DNA of 64,000 nucleotides from Planotetraspora kaengkrachanensis (GTDB lineage Bacteria; Actinomycetota; Actinomycetes; Streptosporangiales; Streptosporangiaceae), in contig NZ_BONV01000021.1 of the NCBI RefSeq assembly GCF_016862895.1, forward strand, positions 62,001 to 126,000, in the 5' to 3' direction. Of the stretch, positions 8,700-17,165 are shown piece by piece. The notes under the pieces were generated by a model. That model saw nothing but the letters and a program-made list of their open reading frames with translations. It was not told the DNA's origin and did not search any database. The translations under genes were made by a program, and so were the position numbers. The first letter of the stretch is position 1; the number at the start of each line of letters is the position of its first letter.

Positions 8700-11036
8700 A
8701 TGGAACACGTCGACGCGGTGGTGGTCGGCTCGGGGTTCGGCGGCGCTGTGGCGGCCTACCGGCTCGCCGAGGCGGGACTGTCGGTGGTGGTGCTCGAACG
8801 GGGCAGGCCGTACCCTCCGGGTTCGTTCCCCCGCAGCCCCTCGGAGCTGGGACGGGCCTTCTGGGATCCCCGTGAGGGCCTGCACGGCCTGTTCGACGTG
8901 TGGAGCTTCCGCGACTGCGACTCGGTGGTGTCCAGCGGGCTGGGCGGCGGTTCGCTCATCTACGCGAACGTGCTGCTGCGCAAGGAGGAGGACTGGTTCG
9001 TCAAGGACGAGCCGCTCCCCGGCGGCGGACACGAGTCCTGGCCGGTGACGCGGGCCGACCTCGATCCCCACTACGACGTGGTCGAGCGCATGATCGGCGC
9101 GACGCCGTACCCGCTCGGGCATCCGAGTTACGACGACACGCTCAAGACGCTGGCGATGCGCGACGCCGCCGCGGAGCTGGGCCTCGACTGGCGGCTGCCG
9201 CCCCTCGCGGTCAGCTTCGCCCCCTCCCCCGGTGCGGAACCCGGGCTCGGGCTGCCGATCGTCGACCCGGTGTACGGCAACGCGCACGGCGTGCCCCGCC
9301 GTACGTGCCGGTTGTGCGGCGAGTGCGACATCGGGTGCAACGACGGCGCGAAGAACAGCCTCGACCACACCTATCTGGCCGCGGCCCGCCGAAACGGCGC
9401 GGACCTGCGCACCCTCCACGAGGTGCGGGCCATCCGGCCCAGCGTCGGCGGCGGCTACGACGTCGACTACGTCGAGCACATGCCGAGCGCGGAGAACGAG
9501 GACGGCCCGCGCCGCGGACGCTGGACCGGCCCGCACACGATCAGCTGCGACCGGCTCGTCCTGGCCGCAGGCACGTACGGGACGACCTCGCTGCTGCTGA
9601 AGAACCGCGGGCGGTTCCCCCTCCTGGGCGACGCGCTGGGCACCCGGTATTCGGGCAACGGCGACCTGCTGTCGTTCCTGCTGCGCGCCAGGGACAGGAC
9701 CAGGACCAGGCCGATCAACGCGAGCCGCGGCCCGGTCATCACGAGCGCCATCCGGCTGGCCGACGGCGACGAGGGCCGGGGGGCCTACATCGAGGACGGC
9801 GGCTACCCCTCGTTCGTCGACTTCATCGTCGAGGGCGCGAACGTGGGAAGCGAACTCGGCAGGGCCGCCCGGTTCCTGCTGGAGCGGCTGCGCGGCCTGG
9901 TGACCGGCGACACCAACCTGTCCGCAGAGATCGCCGGGCTCATCGGCCCCGGCGAGCTGTCCGGGAGTTCGCTGCCGCTCCTCGGGATGGGGCGCGACGT
10001 GCCCGATGGGAGGCTACGGCTGCGCGACGGCCGGCTCGACGTGGTCTGGACGGCGGAGACGAGCGAGGAGTACTTCGACCGCGTCCGCTCGACGATGCGG
10101 CGGATCGGCGACGTGCTCGGCGCCGAGTACGCCGACAGCCCCTCGTGGCGGCACAAGCGGGTCATGACCGTGCACCCGCTCGGCGGGGCGCCCATGGGCC
10201 GCCATCCCGGGGAGGGCGTCTGCGACGCCTACGGGGAGGTCTTCGGCTACCCCGGGCTCTACATCGCGGACGGCGCGGCGATGCCTGGACCCGTCGGCGC
10301 CAACCCGGCGCTCACGATCGCGGCCCTGTCCGACCGCATGTCGACGCGCATCCTCGAGAACCGGCGGACCGCCGCCCTCGAGGTGCCCCGGGCGAAGGCC
10401 GCCGTACCCGCGTGGGACGCCGGCTCCCCCGGCGACCCGACCTCGCTGTGGTTCGTCGAGGAGATGCGCGGGTCCCTCGCGGTGGGCAGGACCGATCCGC
10501 ATTCGCGGATGGGCACGTCCGAGGCGGGCCAGTTCATGTTCCGCCTCACCATCACGGCCGACGACGTGCAGCGCTTCCTCGCCGAGCCGGAGCACCAGGC
10601 CAGGGCGGAGGGCTGGGTCGAGTCCGCGATGTGCGGGGGCAGGCGCCCGGTCACGCGCGGCTGGTTCAACCTGTTCGTGCCCGGGGACTCGCCCGACCGC
10701 AGGGAGATGCGCTACCGGCTGCACTTTTATGACGCGGAGAACCGGCCGCGCACTCTCGCGGGGTGGAAGGACGTCCACCACGGCCCGCCCACCCGGTTGT
10801 GGCTTGACACCTCCACGCTGTACGCCCGGCTGCTGGAGGGCCACGTCGAGGAGGGCGCGGACGACGACGCCAAGGCCATCGCCGCGGGCACGCTGCACAT
10901 CCTGCCCTCCGACCTGGTCAAGATGCTGACGACGTTCCGTACGGCGGGCCCCGACGGGCCGTCCTCGCTGGCCCGCTTCTGCGGCTTCTTCCTCGGCGAA
11001 CTGTGGGAGATCTACCGGCCGCGCCACGGGTCGTAG
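8700..11036 (+). CDS. GMC oxidoreductase, cholesterol-oxidase-like, with C-terminal extra domain
   Basis: A 778-residue FAD enzyme. The Rossmann motif GSGFGGAVAAYRLAEAG is at residues 10-26. SSGLGGGSLIYANVLLRKEEDW follows, and the catalytic region has His492 (VHPLGGAPMG) and Asn535 (GANPALT), matching the His/Asn pair of class I cholesterol oxidases. Residues 203-213 form a cysteine cluster CxxCGxCxxGC, seen in the ChoD-like branch of this family. From about residue 580 there is an additional domain of roughly 190 residues (DPTSLWFVEEMRGSLA onward) absent from simple cholesterol oxidases. No signal peptide is evident. Its 3' end overlaps the convergent LigD-like gene by 25 bp. Confidence 0.87.
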   Translation: MEHVDAVVVGSGFGGAVAAYRLAEAGLSVVVLERGRPYPPGSFPRSPSELGRAFWDPREGLHGLFDVWSFRDCDSVVSSGLGGGSLIYANVLLRKEEDWFVKDEPLPGGGHESWPVTRADLDPHYDVVERMIGATPYPLGHPSYDDTLKTLAMRDAAAELGLDWRLPPLAVSFAPSPGAEPGLGLPIVDPVYGNAHGVPRRTCRLCGECDIGCNDGAKNSLDHTYLAAARRNGADLRTLHEVRAIRPSVGGGYDVDYVEHMPSAENEDGPRRGRWTGPHTISCDRLVLAAGTYGTTSLLLKNRGRFPLLGDALGTRYSGNGDLLSFLLRARDRTRTRPINASRGPVITSAIRLADGDEGRGAYIEDGGYPSFVDFIVEGANVGSELGRAARFLLERLRGLVTGDTNLSAEIAGLIGPGELSGSSLPLLGMGRDVPDGRLRLRDGRLDVVWTAETSEEYFDRVRSTMRRIGDVLGAEYADSPSWRHKRVMTVHPLGGAPMGRHPGEGVCDAYGEVFGYPGLYIADGAAMPGPVGANPALTIAALSDRMSTRILENRRTAALEVPRAKAAVPAWDAGSPGDPTSLWFVEEMRGSLAVGRTDPHSRMGTSEAGQFMFRLTITADDVQRFLAEPEHQARAEGWVESAMCGGRRPVTRGWFNLFVPGDSPDRREMRYRLHFYDAENRPRTLAGWKDVHHGPPTRLWLDTSTLYARLLEGHVEEGADDDAKAIAAGTLHILPSDLVKMLTTFRTAGPDGPSSLARFCGFFLGELWEIYRPRHGS

Positions 11037-12190
11037 TCGACTTCGAGGGGTTCCTGGGCGGGCCGTTCCTCTTCGGGGACGTGCTGCAGGTTGACCCGGA
11101 TCCGCGTCCAGTTGGTGCTGCTGCCGCGCATGGAGTCGACCAGGACGTCGGCGGGTTCGAGCCGGGCGGCTGCCTCGGGATGCCTGGCCTTCCAGCGCTC
11201 GAAGCCGGCCATCGCCTCGTCCCTGGTCTCCGCGCGGGCGATCTCGATCAGCGGCATCACGGGCACCCGGCGTCCCGTGCCCTTGGGCGCCGCTGGCCGC
11301 GGGCCCTGGGCGTCGGCGAGCTCCAGGAGGGCGTCGAGCGAGCCTGCGGCCCGCTCCATGCCGGACCACAGGTCACCGGCCTCGCCGTACCTGTCGGGCA
11401 CCGTCGCCATCGTGAACTCCTCCGGACGGCGCCCGCCGACCTCGTCCCACTCGAGGGGGGTGGAGACCAGGCCCGTGGGGCGGACGGAGTAGGCCGAGGC
11501 CACGGTCCTGTCCCTGGCGTTCTGGTTGAAGTCGACGAAGACACCCTGGCGCTCCTCCTTCCACCACCGGCTCGTGGCGACCTCGGGCGCCCTGCGCTCC
11601 ACCTCGCGTGCGACGGCCTCGGCGGCCCGCCGCACGTCGCGGAAGGCCCAGCGGGGCTCGATCGCGGCGTAGACGTGGAAACCGCGGGAGCCGGACGTCT
11701 TGGGCCAGGCGGTGAGGCCGTGCTCCTCCAGCACGTCCCTGGCGACCAGGGCGACCGAGACGATCTGCTCCCATTCGATCCCCGGCACCGGGTCGAGGTC
11801 GATCCTCAGCTCGTCGGGATGGTCGAGGTCCTCGGCGCGCACGGGATGCGGGTTGAGGTCGACGCACCCGAGGTTGACCGTCCACAGCAGATGGGCGAGG
11901 TCGCGCATGACGACCTCGTCGGCCGTGCGGCCTGAGGGGTAGCTCAGCTCGACGACCTCGATCCAGGGGGGCCGTTTCGACGGCGCCCGTTTCTGGAAGA
12001 AGGCCGCCTGGTCGGTGCCGTGGACGAACCGTTTGAGTATCACCGGCCGGCCGGCCACGCCGCGGAGCGCGCCCTCGGCGACGACCTGGTAGTAGGCGAT
12101 GAGGTCCCGCTTGGTGTGCCCGGTCTGCGGGAAGACCACCCGGTCAGGATTGGTGATCTTCACTTCCCTGCCCTCGACCTCCAGCGTCAT
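11012..12190 (-). CDS. LigD-type DNA polymerase/primase domain protein (PolDom)
   Basis: A 392-residue protein matching the archaeo-eukaryotic primase-like polymerase domain of bacterial LigD, which extends and fills ends during non-homologous end joining. The N-terminus (VKITNPDRVVFPQTGHTKRD) is typical. The metal-binding acidic motif IDLDPVPG is near residues 127-134, and GSRGFHVYAAIEP with the histidine of the nucleotide site follows. No ligase or nuclease domain is attached and no Ku gene is in the window. The C-terminal 90 residues extend beyond the usual domain. The ATG at 12190 lies six bases after a TATCGT hexamer, so the mRNA is probably leaderless. The gene is convergent with and overlaps the GMC oxidase gene. 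Confidence 0.87.
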   Translation of the reverse strand: MTLEVEGREVKITNPDRVVFPQTGHTKRDLIAYYQVVAEGALRGVAGRPVILKRFVHGTDQAAFFQKRAPSKRPPWIEVVELSYPSGRTADEVVMRDLAHLLWTVNLGCVDLNPHPVRAEDLDHPDELRIDLDPVPGIEWEQIVSVALVARDVLEEHGLTAWPKTSGSRGFHVYAAIEPRWAFRDVRRAAEAVAREVERRAPEVATSRWWKEERQGVFVDFNQNARDRTVASAYSVRPTGLVSTPLEWDEVGGRRPEEFTMATVPDRYGEAGDLWSGMERAAGSLDALLELADAQGPRPAAPKGTGRRVPVMPLIEIARAETRDEAMAGFERWKARHPEAAARLEPADVLVDSMRGSSTNWTRIRVNLQHVPEEERPAQEPLEVDYDPWRGR

Positions 12191-12196
12191 GCCGCC

Positions 12197-12202
12197 ACGA
12201 TA
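12197..12202 (-). promoter_or_regulatory. -10 element for leaderless LigD-like gene
   Basis: TATCGT, six bases before ATG 12190, with no ribosome site between. Confidence 0.5.
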
Positions 12203-12220
12203 CGTCGCGGCCTCCCATGA

Positions 12221-13231
12221 TCACGGGGTCGCGAGATAGCGCTCGGCGAGTTCGCACGTGCCGCGGGTGTATCCCGCGCCTAGTTCGCGCGCGACGTCGA
12301 CCGCGGAGTGGGAGCCGATCCAGCCGACGAGGAGGAGGCGGCGGAACATGACGAACGTCCAGATCTCGTCCTCGTCGGCGCGCGGCAGGTCGGCGACGGA
12401 CCGGTAGCCGCGCACCCATGAGCCGATCATCTCGGGCACCCGCGGGTCGTGCTCGATGAAGCTGACGGCCGCGCCGAAGTCGTACAGGTACCAGCCCATG
12501 CCGCAGTCGTCGAAGTCGATGACGCTGGTCCCGGCGGCACCGAGCCCCGTGCCGTCCACGAGCAGGTTGGCCAGGCGCAGGTCGGCGTGTATCAGGCCGT
12601 AGCGCTCCGGTCCCGTGCCGAAGCGCCGCAGCCGGTCGCGCAGCCTCGCCTCCAGCCGGGTGAGTACGGCGCGGGCCTCGGCGTCGATGCCGAGGCCGTC
12701 CCGCCAGCTCCCCCAGCGGGGGGACGCGCCGAAGGCCGCGTCGAGGTCCCAGTGGAAGCGGGTGAACCCCGGCGGACGGGCCCATCCGCGGGCGTGGAGG
12801 TGCATCCGCGCCGTGATCGCGCCGAGCGGCTCGAAGTCCTCGACCAGCCGGTCCAGCGGCGGCTCGCCGCCGGGCAGGAACTCGAACATCACGCACTGGC
12901 GGACGTCGGCTCCCGGGGTCTCGACGGTGACGATCCTGGACCCGTCGCGCGCGGGAATCACCCGTGGCGTGCGCACCCCCGCCTCGGCGCGCAGCGCATG
13001 GGCCCAGTCGAGCTCGGACGCGATCGCCGGCGGCGAGTGGTAGCCGAGGCGGTGAACGCGCAGGACGGTGCGGACGCCGCCGCCGTCGACGGTGAAGGTG
13101 GCGTTCTCCGACACGTTGATGAGGCGGACGTCCGCGCCGGGCGCCACGTCGTAGTGGCGCAGCGCGCGGCGGGCGACCGTCTCGACGTGGGCGAGGACGC
13201 CGTCTCCCCCGGACAGGTCGTGGATCCCCAT
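12221..13231 (-). CDS. APH-family (aminoglycoside phosphotransferase fold) small-molecule kinase
   Basis: A 336-residue kinase of the choline/aminoglycoside/homoserine kinase fold. The catalytic loop IHADLRLANLLV and the metal-binding VIDFDDCGMGWYLYDF are intact. The N-terminal lobe begins RLINVSENATFTV, a pattern common in SrkA-like and homoserine-kinase-like proteins. The ATG at 13231 has GGGGGAG shortly upstream. It lies 30 bp before the LigD-like gene on the same strand, but that gene appears to have its own promoter. The phosphate acceptor is unknown; antibiotic resistance is only one of several options and has no specific support here. Confidence 0.8.
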   Translation of the reverse strand: MGIHDLSGGDGVLAHVETVARRALRHYDVAPGADVRLINVSENATFTVDGGGVRTVLRVHRLGYHSPPAIASELDWAHALRAEAGVRTPRVIPARDGSRIVTVETPGADVRQCVMFEFLPGGEPPLDRLVEDFEPLGAITARMHLHARGWARPPGFTRFHWDLDAAFGASPRWGSWRDGLGIDAEARAVLTRLEARLRDRLRRFGTGPERYGLIHADLRLANLLVDGTGLGAAGTSVIDFDDCGMGWYLYDFGAAVSFIEHDPRVPEMIGSWVRGYRSVADLPRADEDEIWTFVMFRRLLLVGWIGSHSAVDVARELGAGYTRGTCELAERYLATP

Positions 13232-13352
13232 GCGCTCCCCCGTCAGCCGGTCACCTGAACGTCACAGGCTCCCAAATTCGGCGGCCGGCGACAAAACGGG
13301 AGATGCTCCGGTTCAGTCCTCAGCGGCCTACGCGGGGCCGAGGATCAGGGGG

Positions 13353-14231
13353 TCAGGCCGTCAGTGCCGCGTCGATCTCGGCCCGGGCGGGCATGGACGT
13401 GCTCGCCCCCTCCCGTTGCACGGAAAGGGCCGCCGCCGTCGCGGCGAAGCGCAGGGCCTCCGCGTTCGACCGGCCTTCGGCGCGGGCGACGCAGAGCGCC
13501 CCGACGAAGGTGTCGCCCGCGGCTGTCGTGTCCACCGCCCGCACCGGTACGGCGGGCACATGCAGGCGCTCCCCGGCGCGTGATCCGTACAGGGCGCCCT
13601 CGGACCCCAAGGTGACGACCGCCTCCGGGACGCGCTCAAGCAGCGCGCCGAGCGCCTCCTCGGGATCCGCCAGGCCGGTGATCGCCCGAGCCTCGTGCTC
13701 GTTGGGGACGATCAGCGTGACCGCGTCGAGCAGTTCACCCGGGAGTTCCTGGACCGGCGAGGGAGTGAGGACGACGGGCGCCCCGGCCGCCCGTGCGGTC
13801 GCCACCACGGCCGCCATGGGGAGCTCCAGCTGGAGCAGCAGCGCGTCGGAGCGCCCGATCACCTCGAGGTCGTCCGCCGAGGCGCCCGTGACGGCGCCGT
13901 TCGCGCCCGGGACGACGATGATCGAATTGGATCCGTCGTCGTCCACGACGATCTGGGCGATGCCGGAGGAGCCCGCGACCGTCCTGAGGCCCCTCACGTC
14001 CACCCCCGCGGCCTCCAGCCCCCGCCGCAGCACGGGGCCGAAGGCGTCGTCGCCCACCGCGCCGAAGAAGGCGACGTCCGCACCCGCCAGGGCCGCGGCC
14101 GTCGCCTGGTTGGCGCCCTTGCCCCCGGGGATCGTCGCGAACGCCCTGCCCGCCACGGTCTCACCGCGCTGGGGAGCCCTCGCGGTGTAGGCGACCAGAT
14201 CCATGTTGGCGCTGCCGAAAACCGAGATCAT
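13353..14231 (-). CDS. rbsK: Ribokinase (PfkB family)
   Basis: A PfkB-family sugar kinase of about 292 residues, the normal length for ribokinase. Residues from the N-terminus read SVFGSANMDLVAYTARAPQRG. The substrate glycines GGKGANQA occur near residue 40. The second signature DTTAAGDTFVGAL near residue 245 holds the catalytic Asp. It would phosphorylate ribose to ribose 5-phosphate. Two adjacent ATGs (14234 and 14231) follow GAGAGG, and the inner one has the better seven-base spacing. No ribose transporter or LacI regulator is adjacent, so another pentose or nucleoside-derived sugar is possible. Confidence 0.85.
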   Translation of the reverse strand: MISVFGSANMDLVAYTARAPQRGETVAGRAFATIPGGKGANQATAAALAGADVAFFGAVGDDAFGPVLRRGLEAAGVDVRGLRTVAGSSGIAQIVVDDDGSNSIIVVPGANGAVTGASADDLEVIGRSDALLLQLELPMAAVVATARAAGAPVVLTPSPVQELPGELLDAVTLIVPNEHEARAITGLADPEEALGALLERVPEAVVTLGSEGALYGSRAGERLHVPAVPVRAVDTTAAGDTFVGALCVARAEGRSNAEALRFAATAAALSVQREGASTSMPARAEIDAALTA

Positions 14232-14467
14232 CATCCGTCCTCTCCCGTGCCCGCCCAGGCTCTCACGTCTCCGGCGGGTGTCTGCGCGGGGCTGAGAGGC
14301 GCCCAGGACGGCCGGGCCGGGCTCTCCCGGACCCGCGATCGCCCCGTTCCGCGAGCGGCCTTTCCAGCGCCTCGCGGGAGGCGCCTCCGTCCGGGGGACG
14401 GGACGCGAAAGGATCACCCGTCGGCAACAAGCCGCGCGTTGGTTCTGCTATTGGCGCTGATTCACCC

Positions 14468-14473
14468 TAGAAT
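14468..14473 (+). promoter_or_regulatory. -10 element for leaderless CbiX-like gene
   Basis: TAGAAT, eight bases before GTG 14482, no Shine-Dalgarno site. Confidence 0.5.
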
Positions 14474-14481
14474 CCGCCGAT

Positions 14482-15336
14482 GTGAACGAAGGTCACGAAG
14501 AGCCGCCAAAGCTCCCTATCCGGGAGCGATCCTCCCGAATGGGTAGCGGCCGTCACCGACGGCCGTTGCCGGCGAGCCTGCCGCCCGACGCCCCCTCGCT
14601 GGTCCTGGCGGTTCCGGGGAAGGCCGGCGACGTGGCGACCGAGGTGGCCGCCGTCATCAAGCTCGACAACCCCCAGATCGACCTTCGTCTCGTCTCCCTC
14701 GGCGACGGCGGCGCCGACCTCATCACGGAGTTCTCCTCGATCTCGGCCGAGCGCACCGCCGAGGGCCCGTCCGCCGTGGTCGTCCCCCTCGTCACGGGCC
14801 CCCACCCGCGTGTGCTGCGCGCCGTACGGGACGCCGTGACGCAGAGCGAGGCCACCGTCAAGATCACCGAGCCTCTCGGCCCGCATCCGCTGCTCGCCGA
14901 AGCGCTGCACATCCGGCTGTCCGAGGCCGGTCTGGCCCGGGCCGACCGCATGCGCCTGTTCAACGTCACCTCGCCCGTCGACGGGATCATCGTCGCGACG
15001 GCGGGAGGCGACGAGGCGGCGCGCGGGGCGGACGCCACCGCCGTCCTGCTGGCCGCGCGCCTCACCCTGCCGGTGGTCCCCGCCGCGCTCGACGGGGTGC
15101 CCACGGTCAGGGACGCGGCGGAGCGGCTGCGGAAGATCGGCGCGAACCGGCTGGCCGTGGCCCCCTACGTCATCGGGCCCGAGGCGGACGGCGACCGCAT
15201 CACCGCCGCCGCGGAGTCGATCGAGGCAGGCTGTTCCGCGCCGCTGGGCGCGCACGAGGCCGTGGCCAGGATGGTGTGCGTGCGCTACGGGGCCGCGCTG
15301 GGCGGACTCCCCGAATTCGACGACCTGACCGAGTAA
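14482..15336 (+). CDS. CbiX/SirB-like protein lacking the chelatase histidine
   Basis: This 284-residue protein has the duplicated architecture of sirohydrochlorin/cobaltochelatase CbiX. The first half is LVLAVPGKAGDVATEVAAVI and the second half restarts at IIVATAGGDEAARGADATAV. In true chelatases the strand ends in a GHGSR-type motif with the metal-binding His, which both halves lack here. A second-site His is kept in VTGPHPRVL. Annotation pipelines would likely call it a sirohydrochlorin chelatase, but the missing histidine argues for a divergent role. The GTG at 14482 lies eight bases after TAGAAT with no ribosome site, so it is probably leaderless. No sirohaem or cobalamin genes are nearby. 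Confidence 0.75.
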   Translation: MNEGHEEPPKLPIRERSSRMGSGRHRRPLPASLPPDAPSLVLAVPGKAGDVATEVAAVIKLDNPQIDLRLVSLGDGGADLITEFSSISAERTAEGPSAVVVPLVTGPHPRVLRAVRDAVTQSEATVKITEPLGPHPLLAEALHIRLSEAGLARADRMRLFNVTSPVDGIIVATAGGDEAARGADATAVLLAARLTLPVVPAALDGVPTVRDAAERLRKIGANRLAVAPYVIGPEADGDRITAAAESIEAGCSAPLGAHEAVARMVCVRYGAALGGLPEFDDLTE

Positions 15337-15339
15337 CCG

Positions 15340-15361
15340 CCCCGCCCAGGCTGGGACGGGG
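15340..15361. terminator. Hairpin between convergent CbiX-like and DUF2203 genes
   Basis: CCCCG-CCCAG and CTGGG-A-CGGGG form a ten-pair stem with a one-base bulge. It lies in the 55 bp between the stop of the CbiX-like gene and the DUF2203 stop, so it may end both transcripts. No U-run follows, which is usual in this GC range. Confidence 0.6.
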
Positions 15362-15403
15362 CTACACGTGGTCGGGCTACACGTGGTCGGGCTACACGTG
15401 GTC
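15359..15403. repeat. 3 x 15-bp tandem repeat covering DUF2203 stop
   Basis: Three exact copies of GGGCTACACGTGGTC. On the coding strand they read Asp-His-Val-stop-Pro three times in one frame, so stops recur at 15392, 15377 and 15362. Confidence 0.95.
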
Positions 15404-15769
15404 GCCGACGAGGGGCCTGCGGCCCGCGAAGCCCAGTTCGCTGCGGTGGAACCAGGCCAGTTCCTCCTCCCCCTCCATCCAGCACAGCCGGACGGAGACG
15501 CCGTCGTCCAGCACGGCGGGGAAGTCGATGAGGACGGGGGCGACCCCCTTGATCTCCATACCCTCGGCGGCGAACCAGCTGAGGATCTCGTCCATCCGCG
15601 CCTCGAACGCCTTGGACTCGGGGATCCCCCCGATGGCGGACAGCCCGGACTGTTTCAGGTCGTAGGAGAGCTCCGCCAGATCGGCCCGTAACGTGACGAG
15701 TTCACGGACGTGTTCGAGCACCTTCGGCAACAGCGACTTGGCCTCTTCTACGGTGAAGATCCTGTCCAC
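15392..15769 (-). CDS. DUF2203 family protein
   Basis: A small soluble protein of about 125 residues matching DUF2203, a family of unknown function. It opens with the family hallmark RIFTVEEAKSLLPKVLEHV and a helical hairpin. A conserved C-terminal half follows (GVAPVLIDFPAVLDD, CWMEGEEELAWFH). The GTG at 15769 starts exactly at the conserved region and I prefer it. An in-frame ATG at 15826 would add 19 weakly convincing residues. A good promoter lies at 15866-15895. The stop codon sits within a three-copy 15-bp tandem repeat (15359-15403), so the last residues and the stop recur in frame twice. Confidence 0.8.
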   Translation of the reverse strand: MDRIFTVEEAKSLLPKVLEHVRELVTLRADLAELSYDLKQSGLSAIGGIPESKAFEARMDEILSWFAAEGMEIKGVAPVLIDFPAVLDDGVSVRLCWMEGEEELAWFHRSELGFAGRRPLVGDHV

Positions 15770-16149
15770 CTCATTCGGCGACGTTCGGCAGGGCTCGGCA
15801 ACGCTTCGACGGGCGGAAAGCGCCATACCGCGGCGAAAAGCGGTTACATGCGACGCGCTGGGTGGTTTGTACTCCCGGCGGTGATCATGTGTCAAGGAAT
15901 TGCAGGGCCGCGCAACAAAACGCCCGTCCCGCCCCGCCGATCCCCCGTGTCACTTGACCGCGACGATACCCGGGGTTGACCGCGATCCGGGTGCGACCTG
16001 TCACACCCGCTTCCATCGTGGCAGCCGTTTCCGCCGCAACGCAGAGTTAACCCTGGAGAGGTTGCTGCCTGTTTGGGGCAAATGCGAAGATTCCCCGGAT
16101 CTGGTTGTGCGACGACGGGAGACCTCCCCCGATGGGCGAAGCGACGGCC
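15770..16149. other. 380-bp intergenic region before DUF2203
   Basis: Between the DUF2203 start and the XRE stop. It holds the TTGACA promoter at 15866-15895 and a direct repeat of TTGACCGCGA at 15954-15963 and 15976-15985, 22 bp apart. No convincing gene is seen on either strand. Confidence 0.6.
15866..15895 (-). promoter_or_regulatory. Sigma-70-type promoter for DUF2203 gene
   Basis: Minus-strand -35 TTGACA (15895-15890) and -10 TACAAA (15871-15866) with an 18-bp spacer. Predicted start near 15859 leaves about 90 nt before the GTG at 15769, or about 33 nt before the alternative ATG. Confidence 0.65.
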
Positions 16150-17058
16150 CTACTCACGATCGGCGGCATACGCCACGTCGTGCTCGCAGGCAGGCCCGGA
16201 ATGCGCCCGGACCAGTTCCATGCGCCGCCTGCTCTCGTCGTCCGCCGGGCTGTAGACGACGAGCCGCGTCTCCTGCGGCGACGACAGGGCCAGGCTGGTG
16301 GAGGTCACCCGGATCAGCCCGGCGGACGTGTGCTTGAGCATCTTCATCCGGCTACCCGGCTTGGCCACGTCGTGCGTCGCCCACATCCGGGCGAACTCGG
16401 GGCTCTCCGCGCACAGCCGGGACACCAGCGCGGTCCATGCAGGCTCGCCCGCGTGCCGGGCGTAGGCCCCCCGCAGTGTGGCGACCATCTGCGGCAACTC
16501 CTGCTCCCGGTTGACGAGGGGGCAGCAGCAGCCCGGCATCGCGAACATCAGCCACAGGACGTTGCGGCAGCACGCCGCCTGACGGACGAGGCTGGGGAAG
16601 AAGGCGGCGTAGGCGGCGTTCCAGGCGATGAGGTCGTAACGGCTGTTGTACACGCAGGCGGGCACCGGGTCGAGGTGCCCCAGGATCTTGTGGATCTCGG
16701 GGTCCAGTTCGTCGTCCGCCCCCGGGTCGACCACCTCGGGCAGGTCGGCCAGCCGGTAGAGGTGCTCCCGCTCGGCGGCGTCCATCCGCAGCGTCCGCGC
16801 GATGGCGTCCAGGACCTGCACGGACGCGTTGATCGGCCGGCCCTGCTCGAGCCAGGTGTACCAGGTGACGCCCACCCCGGCCAGCTGCGCGACCTCCTCG
16901 CGCCGCAACCCCGGCGTGCGGCGGCGCGTCCCGGGCGGCAGCCCCACGTCCTGGGGTGTGACACGCTCCCTCCTGCTCCGCAGGAACGAGGCGAGCTGGT
17001 CCCGCCTGGTGTGTGTGCCCCCGGTGTGTGTGCCTTGGGTGTGTGTGACCGTCGCCAT
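16150..17058 (-). CDS. XRE-type helix-turn-helix regulator with MmyB-like ligand domain
   Basis: A 302-residue regulator. The N-terminal HTH (RTPGLRREEVAQLAGVGVTW, then YTWLEQGR, residues 47-75) is followed by an MmyB-like/PAS-type ligand-binding domain (VYNSRYDLIAWNAAYAAFF). Such proteins usually repress a neighbouring oxidoreductase or transporter. It diverges from the MFS gene at 17166, with an inverted repeat between them. The ATG at 17058 has GGAGGG about five bases away. The extreme N-terminus contains an in-frame THT repeat (THTQGTHTGGTHTRR). The ligand is unknown; regulation of the divergent transporter is inferred. Confidence 0.88.
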   Translation of the reverse strand: MATVTHTQGTHTGGTHTRRDQLASFLRSRRERVTPQDVGLPPGTRRRTPGLRREEVAQLAGVGVTWYTWLEQGRPINASVQVLDAIARTLRMDAAEREHLYRLADLPEVVDPGADDELDPEIHKILGHLDPVPACVYNSRYDLIAWNAAYAAFFPSLVRQAACCRNVLWLMFAMPGCCCPLVNREQELPQMVATLRGAYARHAGEPAWTALVSRLCAESPEFARMWATHDVAKPGSRMKMLKHTSAGLIRVTSTSLALSSPQETRLVVYSPADDESRRRMELVRAHSGPACEHDVAYAADRE

Positions 17059-17102
17059 GCTCGCCCTCCGGTTCCGGCTGACGACGGCGCGCGCAGCCTG
17101 GT

Positions 17103-17165
17103 GGTGTCAGTACCAGTATCAGCAGGCTCTCGTTACTGGTATCGGGGTCTCCCCATGATGACACC
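17103..17165. promoter_or_regulatory. Nested inverted repeats between XRE and MFS genes
   Basis: TACCAGTA (17111-17118) and TACTGGTA (17134-17141) form an inner inverted repeat. GGTGTCA (17103-17109) and TGACACC (17159-17165) form an outer pair ending at the MFS ATG. Both lie between divergent starts and are candidate operators for the XRE regulator. Confidence 0.6.

Noticed and set aside
12221-13231. Aminoglycoside resistance gene
   Set aside because: Only the general kinase fold is supported; no antibiotic-specific residues or resistance context.
15900-16337. Plus-strand open frame upstream of and into the XRE gene
   Set aside because: Overlaps the real XRE gene antisense, with low-complexity Arg/Pro content and no start signal.
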